A stretch of DNA of 51,309 bases from Lachnospiraceae bacterium (lineage in GTDB: Bacteria; Bacillota; Clostridia; Lachnospirales; Lachnospiraceae). Of this stretch, positions 7,679 to 15,554 are shown piece by piece. The notes beneath the pieces are model-generated. The model was not told where the DNA came from and did no database searches. It worked only from the letters and a program-made list of their open reading frames with translations. The stretch lies in NCBI GenBank assembly GCA_021769135.1, contig JAETTM010000031.1, positions 1-51,309 on the forward strand, written 5' to 3'. Position 1 is the first letter of the stretch, and every line of letters starts with the position of its first letter. The translations under genes were made by a program, and so were the position numbers.

Positions 7679-9061
7679 ATGAAAAGTGTGGCATTACATA
7701 ATTTGGGCTGCAAGGTCAATGGATATGAAATGGACGTAATGCAACAAATGTTACAAGAAAAGGGTTATAAAATTGTACCATTTGATGAACAAGCGGATAT
7801 ATATATCGTAAATACGTGTACTGTGACGAATATCGCGGATAGAAAAAGCAGACAGATGCTTCATCGGGCGAAGAAAAGGAATCCCGGTTCCGTTGTCGTG
7901 GCCGTAGGATGCTATGTGCAAGCCGGAGGCGAAGAGGCGCTGAAGGACGAGGGGATAGATTTGGCAATCGGAAATAACAAAAAGAAGGATTTGGTGGAAA
8001 TCCTTGAGAAGTATTTAGCAGGGAAAGAAGAAAGCGGAATCGAGGGGAAAAGGGCGGATGGAAAGGACGGGCAGGAAAAAGCGGAGTGCGCCTACAGCCG
8101 AAAAACGATGCAGCATACGACAATAATCGATATCGGAAAAACATCCGAATTTGAAGAAATGCAATTGACGGAGACTTCCGGGCACACCCGGGCATATATT
8201 AAAATACAGGATGGCTGTAATCAGTTTTGCTCCTATTGCATAATCCCCTATGCCAGAGGGCGGGTACGGAGCCGGAAGCAGGAAGATATCCTGGAAGAAG
8301 TGAGAGGGCTGGCCGCGAAAGGATATAAAGAAGTGGTCCTGACGGGAATCCATATCAGTTCTTACGGTGCGGATAAAGGGGAGCCGGCTTTGCTGGGGCT
8401 GCTCAAAGAAATCCATGGGGTAGAGGGGGTGGAAAGAATCCGCCTGGGGTCCCTGGAGCCGAGGATTGTGACCCAGGAGTTTGCCCTTGAACTGAGAAAA
8501 CTGCCGAAGCTTTGCCCTCATTTTCATTTATCCCTGCAAAGCGGCTGCGATGCCACGTTAAAACGGATGAATAGGCATTATACCACAGGGGAATACTATG
8601 AAAAAGTGAAGATTCTGCGGAAAGTTTTTGAAAACCCGGCCATTACAGCTGACATTATCGTGGGATTTCCCGGGGAAACGGAAGAGGAATTCCAGGAGAC
8701 GAAAGATTTTCTGGAAAAAATAAAATTTTATGAAATGCACGTATTCAAATATTCCAGAAGGAAAGGAACGCCTGCCGCCGTTATGGAACATCAGGTGCCG
8801 GAGGAAACCAAAACCTCCAGGAGCAATCTTCTTCTTTCCATGGAAAAAATACATTCCAAAGAATACAGGGAGACCTTCCTTGGGCAGGAAGAAGAGGTTT
8901 TGTTTGAAGATGAAAAAGAAATTTGCGGAGAGAATTATCAGGTCGGCCATACGAGACAGTATGTGAAGGCGGCAAAAATGTCGGAAAAACCGCTGTCAAA
9001 TACGATAGCTGCTGGAAAAATCGCTAAATTTTTACTGGATGATATTATGTTGATCCAGTAG
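7679..9061 (+). CDS. mtaB: tRNA t6A37 methylthiotransferase MtaB
   Basis: Radical-SAM enzyme that turns t6A into ms2t6A at tRNA position 37. The start at ATG 7679 (MKSVALHNLGCKVNGYEMD) has a GTGAGGA site; 460 residues. The UPF0004 domain carries cluster cysteines in LGCKVN, NTCTVTN and VGCYVQ. The radical SAM motif CNQFCSYC begins at Cys180, followed by IIPYARGR. The LGCKVN start and IGNNKK favour MtaB over MiaB or RimO. The C-terminal end is the expected TRAM region. Between about residues 118 and 145 is a charged, poorly conserved linker, common in this group. Confidence 0.93.
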   Translation: MKSVALHNLGCKVNGYEMDVMQQMLQEKGYKIVPFDEQADIYIVNTCTVTNIADRKSRQMLHRAKKRNPGSVVVAVGCYVQAGGEEALKDEGIDLAIGNNKKKDLVEILEKYLAGKEESGIEGKRADGKDGQEKAECAYSRKTMQHTTIIDIGKTSEFEEMQLTETSGHTRAYIKIQDGCNQFCSYCIIPYARGRVRSRKQEDILEEVRGLAAKGYKEVVLTGIHISSYGADKGEPALLGLLKEIHGVEGVERIRLGSLEPRIVTQEFALELRKLPKLCPHFHLSLQSGCDATLKRMNRHYTTGEYYEKVKILRKVFENPAITADIIVGFPGETEEEFQETKDFLEKIKFYEMHVFKYSRRKGTPAAVMEHQVPEETKTSRSNLLLSMEKIHSKEYRETFLGQEEEVLFEDEKEICGENYQVGHTRQYVKAAKMSEKPLSNTIAAGKIAKFLLDDIMLIQ

Positions 9062-9065
9062 TCAC

Positions 9066-9094
9066 TTGAAATTTTTGTTTAAATGGGGTAAGAT
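9066..9094 (+). promoter_or_regulatory. Promoter for ireB-ruvX-DUF1292
   Basis: TTGAAA (9066-9071), 17 bases, TAAGAT (9089-9094); about 40 bases before ireB. Confidence 0.5.
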
Positions 9095-9136
9095 GGGAAT
9101 AAGTATAAAGATTTACAAAGATAAGGGCGTGATGAT

Positions 9137-9400
9137 ATGCGGGATATAGAAAGCACACAATTTTTCAGCGTGGAAACCGAACCGGAAACAGGGGTGGAAG
9201 TGGTTTTGACGACGGTATATGAAGCTTTAACGGAAAAGGGGTACAATCCGGTGAACCAGATTGTAGGATATATTATGTCCGGCGACCCTACTTATATTAC
9301 GAGCCATAAGAGTGCCAGAAGCCTGATTATGAAGGTGGAGAGGGATGAACTGGTAGAAGAGCTTCTGACGAAATATATTGCGTCCAAGCACTGGAAATAG
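9137..9400 (+). CDS. ireB: IreB family regulatory phosphoprotein (UPF0297)
   Basis: An 87-residue protein covering the whole UPF0297 family, with the typical N-terminal [29 protein letters not shown] and the C-terminal [10 protein letters not shown]. In Enterococcus the homologue is phosphorylated by the PASTA kinase IreK on N-terminal threonines and dampens cephalosporin resistance; the same role here is inference. The order IreB, RuvX, DUF1292 is highly conserved in Firmicutes and all three are in place, with 22 bases to ruvX. Confidence 0.93.
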   Translation: MRDIESTQFFSVETEPETGVEVVLTTVYEALTEKGYNPVNQIVGYIMSGDPTYITSHKSARSLIMKVERDELVEELLTKYIASKHWK

Positions 9401-9422
9401 AAAAGCGGCGGGGAGAACATCC

Positions 9423-9857
9423 ATGCGTATAATGGGACTGGATTTTGGCTCAAAGACGGTGGGAGTGGCCATCAGCGATTCGCTTTTGATTACTGCCCAG
9501 GGTATTGAAACCATAGAGAGAAAAGAAGAGAATAAGCTAAGAAGAACATTGGCCCGGATAGAAGAGCTGATTGTGGAATACGAAGTGCAAGAGATTGTGT
9601 TGGGGCTGCCGAAGAATATGAATGATTCCATAGGGGGGCAGGCGCAGCTTGTTATGGAGTTTAAAGATAAACTGGAGCGCAGGACAGGCATTCCCGTTAC
9701 ATTGTGGGATGAAAGGCTGACGACCGTCGCGGCAAATAAGGTTATGATGGAAGCCGGTATCCGGCGGGAACACAGGAAAGAGCAGATTGATAAGATTGCC
9801 GCGTGCCTTATTCTGCAGGGGTATTTAGATTACAGGAAAAATAAGGAGAGCATTTAG
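9423..9857 (+). CDS. ruvX: RuvX/YqgF, RNase H-fold nuclease for pre-16S rRNA
   Basis: A 144-residue YqgF-family protein with an RNase H-like fold, linked in E. coli to 16S rRNA 5' maturation and earlier called a putative Holliday junction resolvase. Start ATG 9423 ([19 protein letters not shown]) follows GGGGAGAA. Visible family motifs: [12 protein letters not shown], the [11 protein letters not shown] strand, LWDERLTT, and a C-terminal [13 protein letters not shown] helix. Its stop overlaps the GTG start of the next gene, so the two are translationally coupled. Confidence 0.93.
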   Translation: MRIMGLDFGSKTVGVAISDSLLITAQGIETIERKEENKLRRTLARIEELIVEYEVQEIVLGLPKNMNDSIGGQAQLVMEFKDKLERRTGIPVTLWDERLTTVAANKVMMEAGIRREHRKEQIDKIAACLILQGYLDYRKNKESI

Positions 9858-10111
9858 TGGAGAAGATAGTTTTTGAACCGGAGGAGGGGAATCCGGTCGA
9901 ATTTTATGTGCTGGAACAGACAAAATTGGGAGGGATTTCCTATATCCTTGTTACGGACGAAGAACAGGGGGATGGGGATGCCTGGATATTGAAAGATATG
10001 TCTTCGCCGGAGGATGAAGAGGCAGTTTACGAAATGGTGGAGGACGAGACGGAACTGGATGCAGTGGGGGCCGTGTTTGAAAGTATGTTGGATGACGTGG
10101 AGTTTTCCTGA
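9857..10111 (+). CDS. DUF1292 family acidic protein
   Basis: An 84-residue, very acidic protein (EKIVFEPEEGNPVEFYVLEQTKLGG) matching DUF1292 (YrzB). The GTG start at 9857 overlaps the ruvX stop. Known members are small cytoplasmic proteins of undefined function, nearly always found in this operon. It ends with DELDAVG-type acidic repeats. No terminator is obvious in the 259 bases before rnj, and no other gene is seen there. Confidence 0.88.
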   Translation: MEKIVFEPEEGNPVEFYVLEQTKLGGISYILVTDEEQGDGDAWILKDMSSPEDEEAVYEMVEDETELDAVGAVFESMLDDVEFS

Positions 10112-10370
10112 AACTGGGAAAGCTGCTGTTTATGCACACGGGCACCCAAAGGAAAAATGTCAGCATCAAAAGGAAATTTAAAATAATACAGACTCTTTTG
10201 AGGCTATCGTATCCATTGGTTAAGGTTTAGCTTGTTACGGAACAGGAAATGTGGGCGGGGTACGGCAAAACACCGCCGGCGCAATCGGATTCCGTATGTC
10301 ATGGGGAACAGGCAAGCCACCGGGGAGGGAAAGCCTTAGAGGTGCTGTACAGGATATGGAGGAAAATTGA

Positions 10371-12044
10371 TTGAAGAAAAAAGAAATTGAAAATGCGTCC
10401 AAGCTGAAGATTATTCCGTTAGGCGGCTTGGAGCAGATTGGTATGAACATTACTGCCTTCGAATATGAAGACAGTATTGTTGTGGTTGATTGCGGATTGT
10501 CCTTTCCCGATGACGATATGCTGGGGATTGACCTGGTCATCCCGGATGTTACCTATTTGAAGGAAAATGTGGAAAAGGTGAAAGGATTTGTCATTACCCA
10601 TGGGCATGAGGATCATATTGGCGCCCTCCCTTATGTTTTGCGGGATATCAATGTGCCTATTTATGCCACGAAGCTTACCATGGGGATTATCGAAAATAAG
10701 CTGAAAGAGCATAATTTAACGGGAACTACGAAAAGAAAGGTGATAAAATTCGGCCAGTCCATTAATTTGGGGCATTTTAGGATTGAATTTATCAAAACAA
10801 ACCATAGCATTGTAGATGCCGCTGCGCTTGCTATTTACTCCCCGGCGGGAACGGTAGTGCACACAGGGGATTTTAAGGTGGATTATACGCCGGTGTTCGG
10901 CGATGCCATCGATTTGCAAAGATTTGCTGAAATTGGGAAAAAGGGCGTGCTTGCCTTGATGTGCGATAGCACCAATGCGGAGAGACAGGGATTTACCCAG
11001 TCGGAAAAGACAGTGGGTAAGACTTTCGATACGCTTTTTGCGGAGCATAAGGATACGCGGATTATTATAGCCACTTTTGCCTCAAACGTTGACAGGGTGC
11101 GCCAGATTATCAATTCGGCCTATAAATTCGGGCGGAAGGTAGTGGTGGAAGGGCGCAGCATGGTAAATATTATAGAGACGGCCACTGGGCTGGGATATTT
11201 GAATATCCCGGATAAAACCTTGATCGATATCGAGCAGCTGAAGGATTATCCTGATGAGAAAACGGTGATTATCACCACAGGAAGCCAAGGGGAAAGTATG
11301 GCGGCTTTAAGCCGTATGGCCGGGGATATCCATAAGAAGATTTCCATTGGACCGAGAGACACGGTTATCTTTTCTTCCAACCCTATACCCGGAAATGAGA
11401 AGACGGTGACAAATGTGATTAACAAACTGCTGGTAAAAGGGGCCGATGTTATTTTCCAGGACGTGCATGTGTCAGGACATGCCTGCCAGGAAGAAATTAA
11501 GCTGATTTATTCTTTGCTGCACCCTAAATATTCTATTCCCGTGCATGGAGAATACAAGCATTTAAGGGCGCAGGCGAAGCTGGCCAATGAACTGGGGATC
11601 CCTAAAGAGAATATTTTCATCATGATGTCGGGAGATGTGCTGGAACTGGATAAGGAAGAAGCCAAGGTGACAGGGAAAGTGCCGGTGGGCGGAATCCTTG
11701 TGGACGGCCTGGGCGTAGGCGATGTGGGGAATATCGTTTTAAGGGATAGGCAGCATCTGGCGGAAGACGGTATCCTTATTGTGGTGCTGGCATTGGATGG
11801 ATATTCAGACCAGCTGGTATCCGGGCCGGATATCGTATCCAGGGGATTCGTGTATGTCAGGGAATCGGATGAACTGATGGAGGAAGCCCGCACCATAGTA
11901 AACGAATCCGTCCATAACTGTCTGGACAGGGGAATCAGCGATTGGGGCAAAATTAAAGGAGGCATTAAGGATGTGCTGGGCGAATTTGTCTGGAGGAAGA
12001 CAAAACGCAGGCCGATGATACTCCCGATTATTATGGAAGTGTAA
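10371..12044 (+). CDS. rnj: Ribonuclease J
   Basis: Metallo-beta-lactamase/beta-CASP RNase with 5'-3' exo and endo activity, a main mRNA decay and rRNA maturation enzyme in Firmicutes. It starts at TTG 10371 with GGAGG ten bases before, and is 557 residues long, the usual length. The zinc motif HGHEDH begins at His77, followed by HTGDFKVDYTP and the CDSTNAE motif; beta-CASP motifs (SNVDRV, GRSMVNI, TTGSQGE, HVSGHA) and the C-terminal RNase J domain (VDGLGVGDVGNIVLRDR) are all visible. Whether it is J1 or J2 cannot be settled by eye. It is preceded by a 259-base gap and likely has its own promoter. Confidence 0.95.
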   Translation: MKKKEIENASKLKIIPLGGLEQIGMNITAFEYEDSIVVVDCGLSFPDDDMLGIDLVIPDVTYLKENVEKVKGFVITHGHEDHIGALPYVLRDINVPIYATKLTMGIIENKLKEHNLTGTTKRKVIKFGQSINLGHFRIEFIKTNHSIVDAAALAIYSPAGTVVHTGDFKVDYTPVFGDAIDLQRFAEIGKKGVLALMCDSTNAERQGFTQSEKTVGKTFDTLFAEHKDTRIIIATFASNVDRVRQIINSAYKFGRKVVVEGRSMVNIIETATGLGYLNIPDKTLIDIEQLKDYPDEKTVIITTGSQGESMAALSRMAGDIHKKISIGPRDTVIFSSNPIPGNEKTVTNVINKLLVKGADVIFQDVHVSGHACQEEIKLIYSLLHPKYSIPVHGEYKHLRAQAKLANELGIPKENIFIMMSGDVLELDKEEAKVTGKVPVGGILVDGLGVGDVGNIVLRDRQHLAEDGILIVVLALDGYSDQLVSGPDIVSRGFVYVRESDELMEEARTIVNESVHNCLDRGISDWGKIKGGIKDVLGEFVWRKTKRRPMILPIIMEV

Positions 12045-12166
12045 ATCAGGGTTATGGCATAATGATATGTAATATGGCAGCAAGAGGAATGCAGCAAGCG
12101 AAGTATTTGACGTAAAATGGATTAAGAACATGTGTCCGCGCTTGCTGTGGGACTGGAGGAAATGCG

Positions 12167-12499
12167 ATGACAGACGGACATTTGCGCAAAATAGTGATGG
12201 ACTTTGTCCGCGCTATCAAGGGAAGGCAGGAGTATAAGGATTATAAGGAACTGCTGGAAAGGATTAAAGAACAGCCGGAGCTTTATGATAAAACCAATGC
12301 ATTCCGGCAGAAAAATTTTGCGATACAGAGCAGTGAAAGCGGCGAGAGGCTGCTGGAATGCATGGAAGAACTGGAGAAAGAATTTGAAGAGGTCAGGGCG
12401 ATTCCGCTGGTGGATAATTTTTTGGCTGCGGAACTGTGCTTCTGCAAAATGATGCAGGAGATTAACGAACTGATTTGGGATGAGATTGATTTTCAGTAG
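12167..12499 (+). CDS. YlbF family protein
   Basis: A 110-residue, all-helical protein of the YlbF/YmcA (DUF964) family. Members in Bacillus form a complex that stimulates RNase Y-dependent mRNA processing and affects competence and biofilm. Helices with FVRAIKGRQEYKDYKEL and a C-terminal FLAAELCFCKMMQEINELI are typical; two cysteines in CFC are interesting because the Bacillus Y-complex binds Fe-S clusters through cysteines in this region. GGAGGAA precedes the ATG. Adjacency to RNase J fits an RNA-decay link, which is inference. Confidence 0.85.
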   Translation: MTDGHLRKIVMDFVRAIKGRQEYKDYKELLERIKEQPELYDKTNAFRQKNFAIQSSESGERLLECMEELEKEFEEVRAIPLVDNFLAAELCFCKMMQEINELIWDEIDFQ

Positions 12500-12527
12500 A
12501 AATACAAAATGTGGGGAGCATTATCGG

Positions 12528-13067
12528 ATGAATGCAAAACAATTGGTTGGAACTATCCTGGATACAGTGATAAAAATCGCGATTATTGCAGTGATAGTAA
12601 CATATACTTACAAATATGCCATGCAAGTTTATGAGTTTGGATACCGTATTTCCGCAGAAGAACCTGTTTCTTCTGCAGAAACGGCCAGGCTTATCAGCAT
12701 TTCCGTAACGGAGGAAGCTACGGTTATGGATATCGGGGAAGTGCTGGAAGAAAAAGGGATGATTCGTGATGCCCGGCTGTTCTACATACAGGAACTGCTT
12801 TCTGTTTATCATGGCAAGCTAAAACCAGGAGTATATGAACTGAGCAGCGATATGACGGCGAAAGAGATGCTGGCCGTTATGTCTGCAGAACCGGCGGAAG
12901 GGGAAGAGGAAACCGAAGAGGAGGATGGAGCATCCTCAAAAGACGGCGGAAGCACGGAGGATGAAGCTTTGCAGGAAGACGGAGAAAGTACAGGGGATGG
13001 AATTACCCCGGAAGGCGGTGAAGGCGCAGAGGGTAATGTGCCGGAGGAAAGCGATGGAGCAGAGTAA
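12528..13067 (+). CDS. MltG-like membrane protein without the catalytic domain
   Basis: Start ATG 12528 with GGGGAG upstream; 179 residues. An N-terminal membrane helix (about residues 10-30) is followed by a LysM-like part of the YceG/MltG family: VTEEATVMDIGEVLEEKG, ARLFYIQELLSVYHGKLKPG, YELSSDMTAKEMLAVMS. The transglycosylase core with its catalytic Glu is missing. In its place is a 60-residue tail of Glu, Gly, Asp and Ser. The frame ends cleanly two bases before trmR, so this looks like a designed short form and not a broken gene. In B. subtilis, full-length mltG (yrrL) occupies this same place before trmR. Confidence 0.8.
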   Translation: MNAKQLVGTILDTVIKIAIIAVIVTYTYKYAMQVYEFGYRISAEEPVSSAETARLISISVTEEATVMDIGEVLEEKGMIRDARLFYIQELLSVYHGKLKPGVYELSSDMTAKEMLAVMSAEPAEGEEETEEEDGASSKDGGSTEDEALQEDGESTGDGITPEGGEGAEGNVPEESDGAE

Positions 13068-13069
13068 GT

Positions 13070-13711
13070 ATGATTACGGATGAGAGGGTCAGCGCTTTTA
13101 TTGATTCCCTGGATAGAGGGAATACGGAGTTTTTAGATGAAATAGAAGATTTGTGCAGAAAGACGAACGTGCCCGTAATACGTCCTCAAATGCAGAGCCT
13201 GTTAAAAATGCTATTGGCGGCAAACAGGCCGGGAAAGATTTTGGAGGTAGGTACGGCAATCGGTTTTTCTGCACTTTTTATGAGCCAATATGGGCCGGAA
13301 GGATGCAGGGTTACTACAATAGAAAAGTACGAAAAGCGAATTCCTCTGGCTAAAGAAAATTTCCGCAGGGCTGGGAAGGAAAATGCCATTGTCCTGCTGG
13401 AAGGCGATGCGGCGGAGATTTTGCCGGGGCTTAAGGAAGAATATGATTTTATATTTATGGATGCGGCGAAGGGGCAGTACCTGGGCTTTCTGCCGGATGT
13501 GCTGCGCCTGCTTAGGCCGGGAGGGATTCTGGTATCGGATAATGTGCTGCAGGATGGGGATATTATAGAATCCAGGTTCGCGGTAACAAGGCGAAACCGT
13601 ACGATACACTCGCGGATGCGGGAATATTTATATGAGCTAAAGCATAATGAAAGGCTGGAAACGGCTATTCTGCAGATAGGAGACGGGGCGGCGGTAAGCG
13701 TAAAGATATAG
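13070..13711 (+). CDS. trmR: tRNA 5-hydroxyuridine methyltransferase TrmR (O-methyltransferase)
   Basis: Class I SAM-dependent methyltransferase of 213 residues in the O-methyltransferase family 3. Visible: ILEVGTAIGFSALFMS (motif I), TIEKYEKRIPLAKENF, DFIFMDAAKGQY (metal-binding Asp) and VSDNVLQDGDI. The order MltG-like, methyltransferase, U32 protein matches Bacillus yrrL-yrrM-yrrN/O, where YrrM is TrmR and makes 5-methoxyuridine at tRNA position 34. This context is what makes the TrmR call stronger than a generic methyltransferase. Confidence 0.85.
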   Translation: MITDERVSAFIDSLDRGNTEFLDEIEDLCRKTNVPVIRPQMQSLLKMLLAANRPGKILEVGTAIGFSALFMSQYGPEGCRVTTIEKYEKRIPLAKENFRRAGKENAIVLLEGDAAEILPGLKEEYDFIFMDAAKGQYLGFLPDVLRLLRPGGILVSDNVLQDGDIIESRFAVTRRNRTIHSRMREYLYELKHNERLETAILQIGDGAAVSVKI

Positions 13712-13722
13712 CGGTAATCGCG

Positions 13723-13837
13723 TTTCGCACTAAAGTCTTCGGACTTTGAAAGGAGTATGGTTTGAAAGATTGAAAATTGGAAATTTTCAATCCCAAGTTT
13801 GTGTCTGCGCGGCATCCACAAACTTGACTATGCGAAA
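13723..13837. repeat. Nested inverted-repeat cluster between trmR and the U32 gene
   Basis: An outer TTTCGCA/TGCGAAA pair (13723-13729, 13831-13837) encloses three hairpins in a row. These are AAAGTCTTCGGACTTT (13732-13747), an 11-bp arm pair GATTGAAAATT/AATTTTCAATC (13768-13792) and AAGTTTGTG/CACAAACTT (13795-13825). A fourth small hairpin with CTTCGGCGAAG follows. No coding capacity. It could be a repetitive palindromic element or a structured RNA spacer within the operon. Confidence 0.55.
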
Positions 13838-13886
13838 AGCTTCGGCGAAGCCGAACCACAAAAGACGCGCAGAAATGGGGTAAAAT

Positions 13887-15119
13887 ATGAGAAAACCTGA
13901 ACTATTGATCCCGGCGGGAAGCCTGGAGGTGCTGAAAACGGCAGTGGCTTTTGGGGCGGATGCGGTATATATAGGGGGAGAGGCTTTCGGGCTCCGGGCG
14001 AAAGCGAAGAATTTTGAAAGGGATGAGATGGAAGAGGGAATCCGCTTCGCTCATGCCCATGGAGTAGAAGTCCATGTAACGGCGAATATACTGGCGCACA
14101 ACAATGATTTGCCGGGGGCGGAAGAATATTTTATGGAATTGAAAGCGCTAAAGCCGGATGCCCTCATTATCGCCGATCCGGGTATGTTTCTGATGGCCAA
14201 AAGAATCTGCCCGGAGATTGACATTCACATTTCCACTCAGGCGAATAATACCAATTATGAGACTTTTAGATTCTGGTATGAACAGGGGGCAAAACGGGTG
14301 GTTTCCGCAAGGGAGCTTTCGCTGAAGGAGATAAAGGAAATCCGGAAAAATGTTCCCCAGGATTTGGAAATCGAAAGCTTTATCCATGGCGCCATGTGCA
14401 TTTCCTATTCCGGGAGATGTTTGCTCAGCAGCTATTTTACAGGGAGGGATGCCAATCAAGGGGCTTGTACCCATCCTTGCCGTTGGAAATATGCGGTGAT
14501 GGAAGAAAGCCGTCCGGGGGAATATTTTCCCGTGTTTGAAAACGACAGGGGAACTTATATTTTTAATTCCAAGGATTTATGCATGATAGAACATATACCG
14601 GAAATGATAGAGGCGGGCATAGACAGCTTTAAAATTGAGGGCCGGATGAAAACGGTATTATATGTGGCCACGGTGGCCCGGACCTATCGGAAAGCGATTG
14701 ACGATTATCTGGAATCGGAGGAAAAGTACCGCGCCAATATGGAATGGTATCGGGCGGAGGTGGCCAAATGCACCCACAGGCATTTTACTACGGGATTTTA
14801 CTTTGGCAAGCCGGATAGCGGAACGCAGATTTATGACGCCAGCACCTATGTGAACGAATATACTTATCTTGGCACGGTGGAGGCGGTGGATGAAAAAGGC
14901 AGGGCGAGAATCAGCCAGAGAAATAAATTCTGTGTGGGCGACTGGATTGAAATCATGAAGCCCGACGGGAGGAACCTGGAAACGGAAGTGCTTTCTATGA
15001 TGACGGAGAACGGAGAAACGGTGGAATCCGCGCCCCATCCCAAGCAGATATTGTTTGTGGAGACGGATAAGCGGGCGGATTGCGGCGACATTTTGCGGGC
15101 GCAGGCATCGGAAGGATAA
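13887..15119 (+). CDS. trhP: U32 peptidase family protein, TrhP-type tRNA hydroxylation protein
   Basis: A 410-residue U32 family protein. Despite the name, Bacillus and E. coli relatives in this position (TrhP/YegQ group) are needed to hydroxylate tRNA U34, the substrate of TrmR next door. Seen: the N-terminal barrel start ELLIPAGSLEVLKTAVAFGADAVYIGG, VHVTANILAHNNDL, STQANNTN, and the U32 signature around ESFIHGAMCISYSGRCLLSSY. Cysteines in GACTHPCRW and KCTHRHFTTGFY are typical of the iron-sulfur type. Bacillus has two copies (TrhP1/P2); only one is here. The start has a GGGG site before ATG 13887. Confidence 0.85.
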   Translation: MRKPELLIPAGSLEVLKTAVAFGADAVYIGGEAFGLRAKAKNFERDEMEEGIRFAHAHGVEVHVTANILAHNNDLPGAEEYFMELKALKPDALIIADPGMFLMAKRICPEIDIHISTQANNTNYETFRFWYEQGAKRVVSARELSLKEIKEIRKNVPQDLEIESFIHGAMCISYSGRCLLSSYFTGRDANQGACTHPCRWKYAVMEESRPGEYFPVFENDRGTYIFNSKDLCMIEHIPEMIEAGIDSFKIEGRMKTVLYVATVARTYRKAIDDYLESEEKYRANMEWYRAEVAKCTHRHFTTGFYFGKPDSGTQIYDASTYVNEYTYLGTVEAVDEKGRARISQRNKFCVGDWIEIMKPDGRNLETEVLSMMTENGETVESAPHPKQILFVETDKRADCGDILRAQASEG

Positions 15120-15121
15120 AA

Positions 15122-15287
15122 GTAACAGTTCGGCTGCCGATGTTATTGGGGTAATGGCGGCGGACGCTGCGAGAATGATAAATTCCTCCGTCGCCACGCT
15201 CTCGCTCTGGGAAAAACGCAGAGGATTTTATCATTCTCGCAGTTGGCTAAGGTGTTAGCTTAATGACATTGCTGGCTGAACTGTATC
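15122..15287 (+). repeat. MITE-like element, copy 2 (with outer ends)
   Basis: The left end GTAACAGTTCGGC and right end GGCTGAACTGTATC are near-perfect inverted repeats. Inside them lie a second inverted pair (GATGTTATTGGGG versus the reverse of AATGACATT) and then the same core ends as copy 1 (GGCGGACGCTGCGAGAATG, TTATCATTCTCGCAG). The middle is shortened relative to copies 1 and 3. It begins three bases after the U32 stop and ends 24 bases before the glnN promoter. Confidence 0.8.
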
Positions 15288-15310
15288 AAATAAAAAAATA
15301 AAATTAGGGG

Positions 15311-15339
15311 TTGCAATTTTAGAAAAAGTAGAGTATCTT
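15311..15339 (+). promoter_or_regulatory. Promoter for the glnN leader
   Basis: TTGCAA (15311-15316), 17 bases, TATCTT (15334-15339). The transcript would start near 15346 and include the leader terminator at 15394-15424. Confidence 0.5.
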
Positions 15340-15393
15340 AATAAAAGACGAAGGGTTACCTTTCAAAATGAAATAAGCAATTCAGAACAAAGA

Positions 15394-15424
15394 TGTTCCA
15401 AAGGTTTTTTTGGGACATTTTTTT
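15394..15424 (+). terminator. Terminator hairpin inside the glnN leader
   Basis: TGTTCCAAA (15394-15402) pairs with TTTGGGACA (15409-15417) with one G-U, followed by seven Ts. It lies between the only clear promoter and the glnN start 130 bases on. ACCTTT (15359-15364) can pair with AAAGGT (15400-15405), which would compete with the stem. Either an attenuator, or the terminator beside which a group II intron once inserted. Confidence 0.6.
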
Positions 15425-15485
15425 ATGCGCAGGCCCGCATAGGGAAGTTTGGCGCCAAGGCAGTATGGGGGACGCGCGGCGGGCA

Positions 15486-15513
15486 GGGGAGAAGGACATT
15501 CCCCTACTCGATT
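15486..15513 (+). mobile_element. Possible group II intron 3'-end remnant (domain VI)
   Basis: GGGGA/TCCCC hairpin followed by TACTCGATTGC. The same CCCCTACTCGATTGC ends the clearer intron remnant at 21098-21166. No domain V is visible here. The remnant lies about 60 bases after a terminator hairpin. Confidence 0.4.
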
Positions 15514-15554
15514 GCACAGGGAGAATAAGGAAATCAAGAAAGGAAATGAAAACC

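Noticed and set aside
15114-15126. Identical 13-mer GGATAAAAGTAAC at 15114 and 20824
   Set aside because: One is the end of the U32 gene running into a MITE, the other the end of the transposase frame; no similarity on either side, so probably chance.
15340-15425. ANTAR-type antiterminator before glnN
   Set aside because: Two adjacent hairpins with the required six-base loops could not be found; only one short AAGG/CCTT stem precedes the terminator.
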